Shown here: positions 1-9,381 of the stretch, piece by piece
Layout of the letters: every line of letters starts with the position of its first letter
How positions within the stretch are numbered: position 1 is the stretch's first letter
Source: Duncaniella sp.
Lineage (GTDB): Bacteria > Bacteroidota > Bacteroidia > Bacteroidales > Muribaculaceae
Assembly (NCBI GenBank): GCA_029056055.1
Contig: JAIDCC010000048.1
Coordinates: forward strand, 1 to 63,453
Direction: 5' to 3'
Length of the DNA: 63,453 nt
Made by a program: the position numbers and the translations under genes
Notes under the pieces: model-generated
Told to the model about the DNA's origin: nothing
Database searches by the model: none
The model's input: the letters and a program-made list of their open reading frames with translations, nothing else

Positions 1-527
1 GTGTCGGGGGTGGTGAGGGCGCTGAGGCATGCGAGGCCGAAGGGGATGGCTGATGAGGGGCCGTTGGCGGTGATGAGGTGTGCGTCGGTGACTACGCGGT
101 CGGAGGTGTGGATGGCTCCGCCGGCGATGAGACCTTGTTCGAAGCCTGGGTAGGCAGTGGCGTGACGGCCGTTGAGGATGCCTAGGGGCGCGAGGAGTAC
201 GGCGGGGGCGGCGCAGATGGCGGCGACGTGGCGTGAGGCGGCGTTCTGGGCTTTGAAGTAGGCGCAGACGCGGGGGTTGTCGGCGAGGTTTTTGGCGCCG
301 GGCATTCCTCCGGGGGCTATGAGCATGTCGGCATCGGGGAGGGTGTCGGGGAGTGATGTGAGGAGGGTGTCGGCGGTGACGGTGATGGAGTGTGCGCCGG
401 TGACGGTGGCGGTGGGGTTGATGGATACTGAAGTGACGTCGACGCCTCCGCGGCGGAGGATGTCGATTGTGGCGAGGGCTTCGATTTCTTCAAAGCCGTC
501 GGCGAGGAAGAGATATGCTTTTTTCAT
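1..527 (-). CDS. DJ-1/PfpI family protein (truncated by window edge)
   Basis: Reading the minus strand from the ATG at 527 gives an open frame that runs off the left edge, so the C-terminus is missing. The start reads MKKAYLFLADGFEEIEA, typical of DJ-1/PfpI proteins; the Glu in GFEEIE matches the conserved acidic residue and the Cys in AAICAAPAVL (about residues 102-111) matches the nucleophile elbow. The family includes protein deglycase/chaperone and amidase-like members in the cytoplasm; the exact substrate cannot be told from sequence. It is divergently placed from the apbE gene. The family call is firm, the specific activity is not. Confidence 0.9.
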   Translation of the reverse strand, partial: MKKAYLFLADGFEEIEALATIDILRRGGVDVTSVSINPTATVTGAHSITVTADTLLTSLPDTLPDADMLIAPGGMPGAKNLADNPRVCAYFKAQNAASRHVAAICAAPAVLLAPLGILNGRHATAYPGFEQGLIAGGAIHTSDRVVTDAHLITANGPSSAIPFGLACLSALTTPD

Positions 528-621
528 AACGGGTGTGTAAGAGGGTTAGATTTTTCCTTCGACCTTTAATAATAAGGGGGAGGGGGTTTGCGTTTGTAAA
601 GATAGTAATTTCTATCGGAAT

Positions 622-1611
622 ATGAAAATCTACAGGTTATTTTTTATAGTGATGGCTGCGGCGGCATTGCTGGCTGTGGCGGGGTGTGGCCGTCCGAAGA
701 GCTATCGCGAGGCGTCGGGACAGACGTGGAATACGTTTTATCATATCAGTTACAGGGCCGACAGGGATTTGCATGATTCGATTCGTGCGGCTATGCGGAG
801 TGTGGAGCTGTCGCTGTCGCCGTTTTGCGACAGTTCGCTTGTGGCGCGTATCAACCGTGGGGAGCGTGTGGCGGCCGACGGGCGGCTGCTGACGGTGTTG
901 AGGGGGTCGCAGGAGGTGAACAGGCGTTCGTTCGGGGCTTTTGACCCGACGGTGTCGCCTCTGATTAATCTCTGGGGATTCGGCTACAAGAGCGGGGCGG
1001 GGGCTCCGACGCAGGAGATGATAGATTCGGCGCTGAGCCGTGTGGGCATCGCGGGGTGCCGCGTGGATGAGGCGGGGTGTCTCGTGGGGCCTCATGCCGA
1101 GACGGAGTATAATTTTTCGGCTATCACGAAGGGCTACGGGTGTGACGCCGTGGGCGAGATGCTGAGGCGGAATGGCGTGGAGGATTACATGGTGGAGATT
1201 GGGGGTGAGATTGCGATGAGCGGTCAGAGTCCGCGGCGCGGGCCGTGGAGCATTATGATAGAGGCTCCGGTGGAGAACGACACGATGCTTGTGAGGGAGC
1301 GTCTGGCTGTGGTGAGGCTGACGGATTGCGGTGTGGCGACGTCGGGCAATTACCGCAATCATCACAAGGATGCGGAGGGACGGAAACGCTGGCACACGAT
1401 TTCGCCGGTGACGGGCTATCCTGCGGAGACGCGTCTGCTGTCGGCAACTGTTGTGGCACCGTCGGCGATGCTTGCGGATGCTTATGCAACGGCGGCGATG
1501 GCGCTGAGCCCGGATTCGGCGCGGATGATGTTTGACGGGCTGGCGGATGTGTCGGCGCTGCTGGTGACGGGCGATACGATTATCGTGACGGAGGGGTTTC
1601 CGGAGTTTTGA
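622..1611 (+). CDS. apbE: FAD:protein FMN transferase (ApbE), lipoprotein
   Basis: 329 residues. A lipoprotein signal is seen at the N-terminus (hydrophobic stretch ending in the lipobox-like LAVAGC, Cys at about 22), so the protein should be anchored facing the periplasm. The body matches ApbE: SAITKGYGCD (about 168-177), EIGGEI, and a C-terminal HTISPVTGYP segment where Mg/FAD-binding residues lie. ApbE attaches FMN from FAD to Thr residues of periplasmic subunits of Na+-NQR, RNF and related redox complexes; none of these targets is in the window. The length is usual for the family. Confidence 0.93.
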   Translation: MKIYRLFFIVMAAAALLAVAGCGRPKSYREASGQTWNTFYHISYRADRDLHDSIRAAMRSVELSLSPFCDSSLVARINRGERVAADGRLLTVLRGSQEVNRRSFGAFDPTVSPLINLWGFGYKSGAGAPTQEMIDSALSRVGIAGCRVDEAGCLVGPHAETEYNFSAITKGYGCDAVGEMLRRNGVEDYMVEIGGEIAMSGQSPRRGPWSIMIEAPVENDTMLVRERLAVVRLTDCGVATSGNYRNHHKDAEGRKRWHTISPVTGYPAETRLLSATVVAPSAMLADAYATAAMALSPDSARMMFDGLADVSALLVTGDTIIVTEGFPEF

Positions 1612-1650
1612 GCAGGGAGAAGGGTGCAGGGAGAAGTGGGAAGGGAATGT

Positions 1651-1682
1651 TTTGCGGGGGTAGAAAAAAATTCGTAACTTTG
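1651..1682 (+). promoter_or_regulatory. Bacteroidetes-type promoter of the LysE-family gene
   Basis: TTTG at 1651-1654, a 20-bp spacer and TAACTTTG at 1675-1682 match the sigma-ABfr -33/-7 pattern. The motif ends 8 bp before the downstream ATG at 1691, so the leader would be very short. Confidence 0.65.
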
Positions 1683-1690
1683 CACTAATT

Positions 1691-2332
1691 ATGAGCCTTC
1701 TTCTGGAAATAGTGTTCAGCGGTCTTGTGATAGGCATTCTGGTTTCGGCGCCGATGGGTCCGATAGGGATGCTGATAATCCGCCGCACGCTTATCAGAGG
1801 AAGATGGCCGGCGTTTTACACGGGCATCGGGGCTGCGCTGAGCGACGTGACTTACTGTCTGCTGGTGGGGCTCGGGCTGTCGTTTGTGACGGATTTCATC
1901 GAGAGCCATCAGCATCTGCTTCAGGTGTTAGGGTCGGTGGTGCTCCTGATTTACGCGGGGTATCTATTCGGGTCGAATCCGTCGAGGTCGATTACGCCGC
2001 GGGCGCTCCGGCCGATGGCACCGTGGCGCGATTTCGCGTCGGGCTTCCTGCTGACTTTCTCCAATCCTCTGATACTGTTCCTGATTATCGGCCTGTTTGC
2101 GCGATTTACGTTTCAGGCCACTTGCTACGAGTGGTGGCACAAGACGGCGGGCTATGTGGCGATAGCCGGCGGCGCGTTGGGCTGGTGGTTTATGGTGACG
2201 TGGTTTGTCAACAAGGTGCGTCATCATTTCAACATGCGTTCGCTATGGCTGATTAACAAAATCATTGCTTCGGTGCTGATGCTGATGGGGGCCGTCGGAC
2301 TGTTCAGCGGGTTGCGCGCGCTACTGTTCTGA
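1691..2332 (+). CDS. LysE/RhtB family transporter
   Basis: 213 residues, strongly hydrophobic with about six membrane segments. The N-terminal PMGPIGMLIIRRTL (about residues 19-32) is the conserved LysE/RhtB glycine-proline motif, and SNPLILFLIIGLFARF (about 129-144) is the second conserved segment. Members export amino acids or small metabolites across the inner membrane by proton exchange; the substrate is unknown here. It follows apbE by 79 bp but has its own promoter-like sequence, so it may be transcribed alone. Confidence 0.85.
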   Translation: MSLLLEIVFSGLVIGILVSAPMGPIGMLIIRRTLIRGRWPAFYTGIGAALSDVTYCLLVGLGLSFVTDFIESHQHLLQVLGSVVLLIYAGYLFGSNPSRSITPRALRPMAPWRDFASGFLLTFSNPLILFLIIGLFARFTFQATCYEWWHKTAGYVAIAGGALGWWFMVTWFVNKVRHHFNMRSLWLINKIIASVLMLMGAVGLFSGLRALLF

Positions 2333-2396
2333 GGGCGTGATGAGCGGCGCGAATTTTTTTAAGCGCTGCGGTGGCGGAAGTTTCGCAAATTTTGTG

Positions 2397-2404
2397 TAAA
2401 TTTG
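2397..2404 (+). promoter_or_regulatory. Probable -7 element of proS
   Basis: TAAATTTG fits the Bacteroidetes -7 consensus and lies 48 bp before the proS ATG. No clean TTTG is found 19-20 bp upstream, so it is less certain. Confidence 0.45.
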
Positions 2405-2452
2405 CAGTTCGTAAAACAATCTTAATCGGAAACCTACATATATTTATATATA

Positions 2453-3931
2453 ATGGCAGAACTCAAAGACCTGACCAAACGAAGCGAAAATTATTCGCAG
2501 TGGTATAACGACCTTGTACTCAAAGCCGATTTGGCCGAGCAGTCGGCTGTGCGCGGCTGTATGGTAATCAAACCCTACGGCTATGCCATCTGGGAAAAGA
2601 TGCAGCAGACGCTCGACCGCATGTTTAAGGAACAGGGCGTGCAAAACGCATATTTCCCCCTGCTCATCCCGAAATCGTTTCTCTCTCGCGAGGCCGACCA
2701 CGTCGAGGGGTTTGCCAAAGAGTGTGCTGTGGTGACCCACTACCGCCTGAAGAACGCACCTGACGGGTCGGGTGTCGTGGTTGACCCCGAGGCACGCCTT
2801 GAAGAAGAGCTCATCATCCGTCCGACCTCGGAGACCATCATCTGGAACACCTACCGCAACTGGATACATTCGTATCGCGACCTGCCCCTGCTCATCAACC
2901 AGTGGGCCAACGTGATGCGTTGGGAGATGCGCACCCGTCTGTTTCTGCGCACCGCCGAATTCCTTTGGCAGGAGGGCCACACGGCTCACGCCACGTCGGA
3001 AGAGGCTTGGGAAATGACGCAGCACATGATTAACGTGTATGCCGACTTTGCCGAAAACTACATGGCAGTGCCCGTCATCAAGGGTAAGAAGAGCGCCAAC
3101 GAGCGATTTGCCGGCGCTGTGGAGACACTGACCATCGAGGCCATGATGCAGGACGGCAAGGCGCTGCAGAGCGGCACGTCGCACTTCCTCGGACAGAACT
3201 TCGCCAAGGCATTCGACGTGACTTACGTGAACCGCGAGAACAAGCCCGAATATGTGTGGGCCACGTCGTGGGGTGTGTCGACCCGTCTGATGGGCGCGCT
3301 CATCATGACCCACTCCGACGACAACGGTCTGGTGCTTCCTCCCCACCTGGCACCCATTCAGGTGGTGATAATCCCCATCTACAAGAACAACGACCAGCGC
3401 GGCGAGATAGCCGCCGTGGTAGAACCCATCGTGAAGCAGATGCGCGCGCTCGGCATCAGCGTGAAGTTTGACGACGCCGACAACAAGCGCCCCGGCTTCA
3501 AGTTTGCCGACTACGAGCTCAAGGGCGTGCCCGTGCGTCTGGCCATCGGCGCGCGCGACATCGCCAAGGGCGAGGTGGAAGTGATGCGCCGCGACACCCT
3601 CGAGAAGCACTATGCACCCCTCGAAGGCATAGCTGAGTATTGCAAGAATCTGCTCGAAGATATTCAGGCCAACATCTTCAAGAAGGCAGTCGACCACCGC
3701 GCCGAAATGACGCGCACCGTCGACACCTACGAAGAGTTTAAGAAAGAAATCGAGAAGGGCGGCTTCATCCTTGCCCACTGGGACGGCACGACCGAAACAG
3801 AGGAGAAAATCAAGGAAGAGACGAAGGCCACGATACGTTGCATCCCGTTTGACGGCGACCCGACGCCCGGAGTGTGCATGGTGACCGGCCGTCCGTCGGA
3901 ACGCCGAGTGCTCTTTGCCCGCAACTATTAA
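2453..3931 (+). CDS. proS: Prolyl-tRNA synthetase, archaeal/eukaryote-like type
   Basis: 492 residues. Charges tRNA-Pro with proline in the cytoplasm. The class II core is clear: [15 protein letters not shown] (about 123-137), motif 2 [15 protein letters not shown] (about 159-173) and the motif 3 region near [13 protein letters not shown] (about 284-296). There is no bacterial YbaK-like insertion domain, and the C-terminus has the extra domain ending in FARNY, so this is the short ProS type 3 common in Bacteroidetes. It is followed 43 bp later by the HU gene, possibly co-transcribed. Confidence 0.97.
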   Translation: MAELKDLTKRSENYSQWYNDLVLKADLAEQSAVRGCMVIKPYGYAIWEKMQQTLDRMFKEQGVQNAYFPLLIPKSFLSREADHVEGFAKECAVVTHYRLKNAPDGSGVVVDPEARLEEELIIRPTSETIIWNTYRNWIHSYRDLPLLINQWANVMRWEMRTRLFLRTAEFLWQEGHTAHATSEEAWEMTQHMINVYADFAENYMAVPVIKGKKSANERFAGAVETLTIEAMMQDGKALQSGTSHFLGQNFAKAFDVTYVNRENKPEYVWATSWGVSTRLMGALIMTHSDDNGLVLPPHLAPIQVVIIPIYKNNDQRGEIAAVVEPIVKQMRALGISVKFDDADNKRPGFKFADYELKGVPVRLAIGARDIAKGEVEVMRRDTLEKHYAPLEGIAEYCKNLLEDIQANIFKKAVDHRAEMTRTVDTYEEFKKEIEKGGFILAHWDGTTETEEKIKEETKATIRCIPFDGDPTPGVCMVTGRPSERRVLFARNY

Positions 3932-3974
3932 TCACGGCCCACAGGCCTAACCCCTCCCCTACCCTCACAGCGAT

Positions 3975-4250
3975 ATGGACCACAAGACCTTTGTCAGCCG
4001 CCTGGCTGAACGCATGGGGTGTCCGGCCGAACAAGCCGCGACACTCGTCGACAGCCTGACGGGCGTGTTGCGCACCATCGGGAGCGAGCTTGACTCGGCC
4101 GCACTTCCCGGATTCGGCACATTCTCGACGGTGAAAACCGACGAGCAGATAGTGACCGACGAAACCACGGGCGCGCGCACCCTCGTGCCCCCGGCCATCA
4201 GAATGAGCTTCGCTCCGAGTGTCGTACTCCGCAAAAAAATCACACGATGA
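3975..4250 (+). CDS. HU-family DNA-binding protein
   Basis: 91 residues, the usual HU size. Two N-terminal helices (about 1-40) are followed by LPGFGTFST, the HU turn before the sheet, and by an arm region carrying TTGARTLVPP with Pro-Pro near where HU/IHF insert a proline into the minor groove; the end FAPSVVLRKKI resembles the HU C-terminal helix. It probably binds and bends DNA. Its last four bases (ATGA) overlap the start of the next gene, which also begins with an HU fold, so the two are translationally coupled and may form a heterodimer (inference). Confidence 0.85.
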   Translation: MDHKTFVSRLAERMGCPAEQAATLVDSLTGVLRTIGSELDSAALPGFGTFSTVKTDEQIVTDETTGARTLVPPAIRMSFAPSVVLRKKITR

Positions 4251-5854
4251 ACGAAAAAATTCCCGTAGGGCAGATAGCCCGACTGCTTTCGCAACAGGCC
4301 GGAGTGTCGCTTGCGTCGGCAGAACTATTCATCAAGGCGTTTTTCGACGTTGCGGCGCAGACACTGATGAGCGGCGAACGGCTGAAAATCAAGGGCCTCG
4401 GCGAGTTTGAGGTGGATGCCTCGAACGCCGACAACCCCGTGACGTTTACGCCCGATGCCGACTTGGCCGCGTGGCTCAACGCTCCGTTTGCCGAGTTTGA
4501 GCCCGAGGTGATAAGCGACGACATCACCGAGGAGGCTCTCGAAGGTGTTGGCACTCATGTAGACGTAGCTGCCCCTGATACAGTTGTCGCCGTAGAGGAA
4601 ACACCGGTTGACGCAGCCGAAAGCACCGAAGAGGTTGTGGAGGTTGCCGCGACACCCGAAACGATTGAGCCTGCCGATGAGGAGACAGTTGCTGAAACTA
4701 CTGTCGGCGCGGCTGAGGTTACAGAGGTGATTGTTGAGACTCCGACAGCTCCCGCTGAGGAGAAACCTGTGGAGACAGAGGCGGTTGAGACCGTTGCCGA
4801 GACGCCGGTAGCACCCGATGAGGTGAAACCGGCGGAGACAGAGGCGGTTGAGACGATTGCCAAGACGCCGGCAGCACCTGCAGAGGTGAAACCTGCGGAG
4901 ACCGAGGCGGTTGAGGCCGTTGCCAAGACGCCGGAAGCGCCCGCAGAGGTGAAACCGGCGGAGGTTGAGAAGGATGAGACGATTGCCGAGACGCCGCAAG
5001 CTCCAGCTGAGGTGAAACCCGCAGAGGCTGAGAAGGTTGAGGCCGTTGCCGAGACGCCGGAAGCTCCTGCAGAGGTGAAACCCGCGGAGGCTGAGAAGGT
5101 TGAAATGCCGACGCCTCCCGCACCCCCGACGTTTACGCCTGCAGCTCCCATCAATCTCGAAAAAGCAAACGATGACGAGGCTGCCGACACCTCCGCTGCC
5201 GTTGCCGCCGTTGCTGCGGTTGAGGAGACTCCCGCGACCACCGACGACTCGCTTGAAGAAGATGAGGAGCTGATGGTCGGCCCGACGGAAAATCGCCGTT
5301 CCGACGGCCCGGGTTTCGGTTTGGGCGTGTTCATTGGTCTTCTCGTAGGTCTGGCGTTAGGCGCCTGCATCACCTACTTTGCCATGGGCATAATTGAAAA
5401 CAAAGAAGTGACGTATGCACCTGTGGTGGAAGAGAATATAGGAATCGAAGATTTGTATAACGTATCCACGCCCGACACGGTGACGGAAGAGCAGCCCGCT
5501 GAAAGTGCCGACTCAACCGAGACCGCGCCTGCGGCTCAGGAAGAAAGCACTCCGCAGCCTGAAGCGCAAGCCGCTCCGGCAGCCGCAGCGACTGATGAGA
5601 AAGCCGTGATAGAAGTGGTGCAACCCAACTACAATCTTGCCAAGATGGCCAAGAAGCACTATGGCGAGAAAAGTTTCTGGGTGTATATCTTCGAGGAAAA
5701 CCGAGACAAGCTCAAGAGTCCCGACGACCTCAAGCAAGGCATGAAACTCGTCATCCCTCCGGCGTCGAAGTATGGCATCGACGCAAAAAATCCGGCAAGC
5801 GTCAACGCAGCCAAAGAAAAAGAAAAGCAACTGTTTGCACAACAGAAACGATAG
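4247..5854 (+). CDS. HU-fold domain fused to repeats, a membrane segment and a LysM-like domain
   Basis: 535 residues. Residues 1-85 form an HU-like fold (helices, then GERLKIKGLGEFEV) in which the DNA-binding beta arm is almost gone. Residues about 162-287 are six 21-residue acidic/Pro repeats (core APAEVKPAE). A glycine-rich membrane helix follows at about 355-382 (VFIGLLVGLALGACITYF). The C-terminal part has a LysM-like module at about 462-510 (LAKMAKKHYGEKSFWVYIFEEN) and a charged tail. There is no N-terminal signal, so the HU part is predicted cytoplasmic and the LysM part periplasmic. Function is unknown; a link between nucleoid and cell wall is an inference. Coupled to the small HU gene upstream. 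Confidence 0.85.
   Translation: MNEKIPVGQIARLLSQQAGVSLASAELFIKAFFDVAAQTLMSGERLKIKGLGEFEVDASNADNPVTFTPDADLAAWLNAPFAEFEPEVISDDITEEALEGVGTHVDVAAPDTVVAVEETPVDAAESTEEVVEVAATPETIEPADEETVAETTVGAAEVTEVIVETPTAPAEEKPVETEAVETVAETPVAPDEVKPAETEAVETIAKTPAAPAEVKPAETEAVEAVAKTPEAPAEVKPAEVEKDETIAETPQAPAEVKPAEAEKVEAVAETPEAPAEVKPAEAEKVEMPTPPAPPTFTPAAPINLEKANDDEAADTSAAVAAVAAVEETPATTDDSLEEDEELMVGPTENRRSDGPGFGLGVFIGLLVGLALGACITYFAMGIIENKEVTYAPVVEENIGIEDLYNVSTPDTVTEEQPAESADSTETAPAAQEESTPQPEAQAAPAAAATDEKAVIEVVQPNYNLAKMAKKHYGEKSFWVYIFEENRDKLKSPDDLKQGMKLVIPPASKYGIDAKNPASVNAAKEKEKQLFAQQKR
4730..5107 (+). repeat. Six tandem 63-bp in-frame repeats
   Basis: Six consecutive units of 63 bp encode 21-residue variants of [IV]AxTPxAPAEVKPAExExVE. 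The units are diverged at the DNA level but remain in frame, so they are a protein linker and not a CRISPR or satellite. Confidence 0.9.
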
Positions 5855-5945
5855 AAACACCGAACCCAACACCGGCCTCTGACCGGCTCACCACGAGCCG
5901 CAGAGGCCGGACACGTTTAAGTACTTAGCCTTCATCTCAAGAAGC

Positions 5946-7835
5946 ATGGAACCTCTCAAGCACGAATGCGGCGTGGCAATGATACGCCTTCTCAAACCGT
6001 TAAGCTACTACAAGGAAAAGTATGGCACGTATGCCTACGGCCTCAACAAGCTCTACCTGCTGATGGAAAAGCAGCACAACCGCGGGCAAGAGGCGGCGGG
6101 CATAGGAGTGGTGAAGATGCACGCGCGTCCCGGCAACGAGTATGTCTACCGCGAGCGCGCCCTCGGCAAGGATGCCATTCAGGAGATTTTCGAGACCGTA
6201 AAGAAGAAGGTAGACGAAGCCGACATCGCCGCGATGACACCGGGAGAAGTGGAACTCTACGCGCCTTTCATCGGCGAAATCTATATGGGCCACCTGCGCT
6301 ACTCTACCACCGGCAAGAGCGGCATTTCATATTGCCACCCCTTCCTGAGACGCAACAACTGGAGGTCACGCAACCTGCTGATGTGCGGCAACTTCAATAT
6401 GACCAACGTCGACACCGTGTTTGAGCGCGTCGTCGGCCACGGACAGCATCCGCGCATCTATTCAGATACCGTCATTTTGCTCGAGCAACTCGGCGAGGCG
6501 CTCGACAAGGAAAACCACCGTATCTACCGCCAGTATCGCGACACAACGGACGACCCGCGGCTCACCTACCTCATCGAAGACAATCTCAACATGAAGCGCG
6601 TGTTGGCACACACGGCGCCTGAATGGGACGGAGGTTTCGTGATATGCGGCGCGACAGGGTCGGGCGACATCTTCGCGCTGCGCGACCGTCACGGCATACG
6701 CCCGGCTTTCTATTATGCCGACGACGAGGTGGTGGTAGTGGCCTCGGAGCGTCCCGTCATCCAGACGGTGATGGACGTGCCGCGGCGTGCCGTCAGCGAA
6801 CTGCGTCCCGGCTCTGCCATCATCGTGACCAAAGGGGGCAACGTCGAAGTGACCGACGTGCTTGGCGAGGCAGAAAACCGGAGGTGCTCGTTTGAACGCA
6901 TCTATTTCTCGCGCGGCAGCGACGCCGACATCTACCGCGAGCGCAAAGCGCTGGGGCGCAACGTCGTGCCGGCCATCATGAAGAGCATCGGTGGCGACCT
7001 CGACCACACGGTGTTCTCGTTTATCCCCAACACGGCCGAAGTGGCGTTTATCGGCATGGTGGGCGGACTCGAAGATGAGCTTTCGCGCATGAAACAGCAA
7101 CGGATACTGCGCGCGCAAGAGCAGGGCGAGCTGACGGCCGAACGTCTTGCAGAAATCATGTCTCACCGCCTGCGGGTGGAGAAAGTGGCCATCAAGGATA
7201 TCAAACTGCGCACGTTCATTGCCGAGGGCGAGGCGCGCAACGACCTCGCCGCCCACGTCTATGACGTCACCTACGGCATCATTGAAAACAATGTCGACAA
7301 ACTGGTGGTGATAGACGACTCGATAGTGCGCGGCACCACGCTCAAACAGTCAATCCTCAAGATGCTCGACCGTCTGCACCCGGCAAAAATCGTCGTTGTG
7401 TCGTCATCGCCGCAGGTGCGCTACCCTGATTACTACGGCATTGACATGTCGCGCATGGGCGAGTTTATCGCATTCCGCGCCGCAGTGGCACTGCTCAAGG
7501 AAAGGGGCATGGACCACGTGTTGCGCGAGACCTACGAGGCGTGTCAGGCGCAGGAGAATGTGCTCGACATCGAGTTGCGCAACTGCGTGAAGGCTGTCTA
7601 CGCACCGTTCACACAGGAAGATATCTCTCGCAAAATCGTGGAAATGCTTACGGCCGACGGTTCGATTAACGCCGAAGTCGACATCATCTATCAGACGCTC
7701 GAAGGCCAACGCGACGCGACGCCCGACACTCCCGGCGACTGGTATTTCTCGGGCGACTACCCCACTCCCGGGGGCACGAGACTCGTCAACCGCGCGTTCA
7801 TCAACTATTACGAGGGCAATTCCGACAAACGCTAA
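5946..7835 (+). CDS. Amidophosphoribosyltransferase-like class II glutamine amidotransferase (long form)
   Basis: 629 residues. Removing the first seven residues would expose Cys8 of HECGVAMI as the N-terminal nucleophile of an Ntn glutaminase; HNRGQEAAGIG (about 39-49) is the conserved motif behind it. The C-terminal half is a phosphoribosyltransferase, with the PRPP loop VVIDDSIVRGTT at about 453-464. PurF makes phosphoribosylamine from PRPP and glutamine, the first step of purine synthesis. At 629 residues it is well above the about 470-500 of ordinary PurF; Bacteroidales carry such a long form, and whether it is the main purine enzyme or a paralogue cannot be seen here. Confidence 0.85.
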   Translation: MEPLKHECGVAMIRLLKPLSYYKEKYGTYAYGLNKLYLLMEKQHNRGQEAAGIGVVKMHARPGNEYVYRERALGKDAIQEIFETVKKKVDEADIAAMTPGEVELYAPFIGEIYMGHLRYSTTGKSGISYCHPFLRRNNWRSRNLLMCGNFNMTNVDTVFERVVGHGQHPRIYSDTVILLEQLGEALDKENHRIYRQYRDTTDDPRLTYLIEDNLNMKRVLAHTAPEWDGGFVICGATGSGDIFALRDRHGIRPAFYYADDEVVVVASERPVIQTVMDVPRRAVSELRPGSAIIVTKGGNVEVTDVLGEAENRRCSFERIYFSRGSDADIYRERKALGRNVVPAIMKSIGGDLDHTVFSFIPNTAEVAFIGMVGGLEDELSRMKQQRILRAQEQGELTAERLAEIMSHRLRVEKVAIKDIKLRTFIAEGEARNDLAAHVYDVTYGIIENNVDKLVVIDDSIVRGTTLKQSILKMLDRLHPAKIVVVSSSPQVRYPDYYGIDMSRMGEFIAFRAAVALLKERGMDHVLRETYEACQAQENVLDIELRNCVKAVYAPFTQEDISRKIVEMLTADGSINAEVDIIYQTLEGQRDATPDTPGDWYFSGDYPTPGGTRLVNRAFINYYEGNSDKR

Positions 7836-7861
7836 CCGAAACGTCCCGACCCGTCACCAAA

Positions 7862-8866
7862 ATGCGACACATCCGAAACATCATGGCCGGCATCGCGCTT
7901 GTGGCCGCGCAGCAGATTGCAGGGCATGGCATAGGCGAGACGACCGTCTACTACCCCACTCTGCCCGCGCCCCTGGCCGCTGCCGACACGCTTACCCTCG
8001 CACTGCCCGGTGCGCAGGGTGGCCGCTGCCTCGTGCAGGCTCGCGTGTGGCTGACGAAAGTGTCGCCCATGGTAGGCGAGTCGCGGCAATGGTGGCGAGT
8101 CGTTCTGACCGACTCCGCAGGGCGAGAGCTGAGCGTCACGCCACGGCTCCTGCTCGACGACTTTGACTCGACCGACCGCCGCATGGCCGTAGAAATCGAG
8201 GCCGACGGCACGACTTTGAGCCGGACTGTCAGCGGGGCATTCAGCTCCGACCCGAAGGGCTTCAACCTCATCTCCGTGGTCTGCGAGACATCTTCCGGGC
8301 GCGTGAGCGTGTCGGGAGGCTGCGAAGAAAATCAGGAGATAGCCTCCGTGGAATTGGGCGGTGCATTCTCACCTGTGGCGGCGCATGTCACGGCCAACAC
8401 CCGCGCCGAGGCCACTATGATAGCGGGGCGCGTCTCACCCCTGCCGCAAAAAGCTCTCGCCTCGGGATGGAATAAAGAAACACTTGAAGAACGTCTCGCT
8501 TCGCCGACAGCATCCATCGAGGGGAAATGGACCTATCTCGACCGCACGAACGAGCCTGACTATGCACGACCGGGAGGTCGCTATACTTTGGCGGTGGTGC
8601 GCAACAGCAATGACGCTTCCCGCTTCGATATCGTCTATCTCGGAGGCGCTGAAATCAATCCTGACGGATGGGAGCCTTACATGTTGAAAGGCACGCTGAC
8701 TCCTACACCGGGATTGGAAAATTCGTACACACTGACGTGGTATGACGCGACATTCAACGTGCAGGCCGACGAGAATTTCGCCACTCTGTCTGAGTCGCCG
8801 CGATTGCTCACCCTCGATTTCCCTCTGCTCAAAGCCACTTTCCGATTTACGCCGCTGACGCGGTGA
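7862..8866 (+). CDS. Secreted protein of unknown function
   Basis: 334 residues. I do not recognise a family. A hydrophobic N-terminus (about residues 7-22) ending near AGHG suggests a signal peptide. The rest is rich in beta-type segments, and the C-terminal third (from about 210) reads like a lipocalin-like or small sheet domain with SIEGKWTYLDR and repeated Tyr/Trp. It starts 26 bp after the PurF-like gene and ends 8 bp before the convergent gldH, so it may share the PurF transcript. Exported to the periplasm or outer membrane by inference. Confidence 0.7.
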   Translation: MRHIRNIMAGIALVAAQQIAGHGIGETTVYYPTLPAPLAAADTLTLALPGAQGGRCLVQARVWLTKVSPMVGESRQWWRVVLTDSAGRELSVTPRLLLDDFDSTDRRMAVEIEADGTTLSRTVSGAFSSDPKGFNLISVVCETSSGRVSVSGGCEENQEIASVELGGAFSPVAAHVTANTRAEATMIAGRVSPLPQKALASGWNKETLEERLASPTASIEGKWTYLDRTNEPDYARPGGRYTLAVVRNSNDASRFDIVYLGGAEINPDGWEPYMLKGTLTPTPGLENSYTLTWYDATFNVQADENFATLSESPRLLTLDFPLLKATFRFTPLTR

Positions 8867-8874
8867 ACAATTCG

Positions 8875-9354
8875 TCAGCGCACCTCGATGCCTATGTCGA
8901 TGAGACCACGGAGTGTGTCGACACGCATGATGTGACGCACCGACACCTCTCGCGTGAGGTCGACGCGGGTATTTGTCGCAAGGGGCACTTCAGTCTGATA
9001 GTTGGCCCCGAAACCTTTTCCGAGCCAGCGCCCGTAGATGTCGGCCAGGCGAATGTTGACAGTGTCGCGCATGTAGTGGAGCGAGTCGGTGTGAAACGAC
9101 ACTTCAAGCCAGATGTTTGAGTAGGGATAATCGTAGCCGTGGCGCAATCCCAGAAGCAGCGTCGAGCCGTCGAGAGTGGAATCGTTGTCGGTGAGCTTCG
9201 GGTTGAGCACGTTGAGTTTCACCGTATCGCCGTAGGCCCAGCCACGCTCCGGGAGGGTTTCCCACCCGCTGTAGCTGCGACGGCCGCGGCCGCACGAGGC
9301 AAGGAGAGTCAGCACGAGGGCAGCTATAGCTATAACTTTAGCAAGGAATTTCAT
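8875..9354 (-). CDS. gldH: Gliding motility lipoprotein GldH
   Basis: 159 residues from the ATG at 9354. This start is chosen because the promoter's -7 element lies at 9382-9389, so the upstream in-frame ATG at 9384 would not be transcribed, and because it gives a good lipoprotein signal (VLTLLASCGRG, Cys about 20). The body matches GldH (GLRHGYDYPYSNIWLEV, then DIYGRWLGKGFG). In gliding Bacteroidetes GldH is required for motility; in non-gliding gut species it is kept near ricT with unknown role, probably envelope-related. Convergent with the gene before it. Confidence 0.88.
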   Translation of the reverse strand: MKFLAKVIAIAALVLTLLASCGRGRRSYSGWETLPERGWAYGDTVKLNVLNPKLTDNDSTLDGSTLLLGLRHGYDYPYSNIWLEVSFHTDSLHYMRDTVNIRLADIYGRWLGKGFGANYQTEVPLATNTRVDLTREVSVRHIMRVDTLRGLIDIGIEVR

Positions 9355-9381
9355 TCGTGTGTAGTTTGTTTTTCGACTGTG

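Noticed and set aside
637-1788. Long minus-strand open frame opposite apbE
   Set aside because: Arg/His-rich translation without family features; it is the antisense shadow of a G+C-rich gene with clear ApbE motifs.
4730-5107. Regular repeats that could suggest a CRISPR array
   Set aside because: The 63-bp units are adjacent, in frame and lack spacers, so they are protein repeats.
4555-5373. Minus-strand Ser/Ala repeat protein opposite the HU/LysM gene
   Set aside because: It only mirrors the tandem repeat codons; the plus frame has domains on both sides of the repeats.
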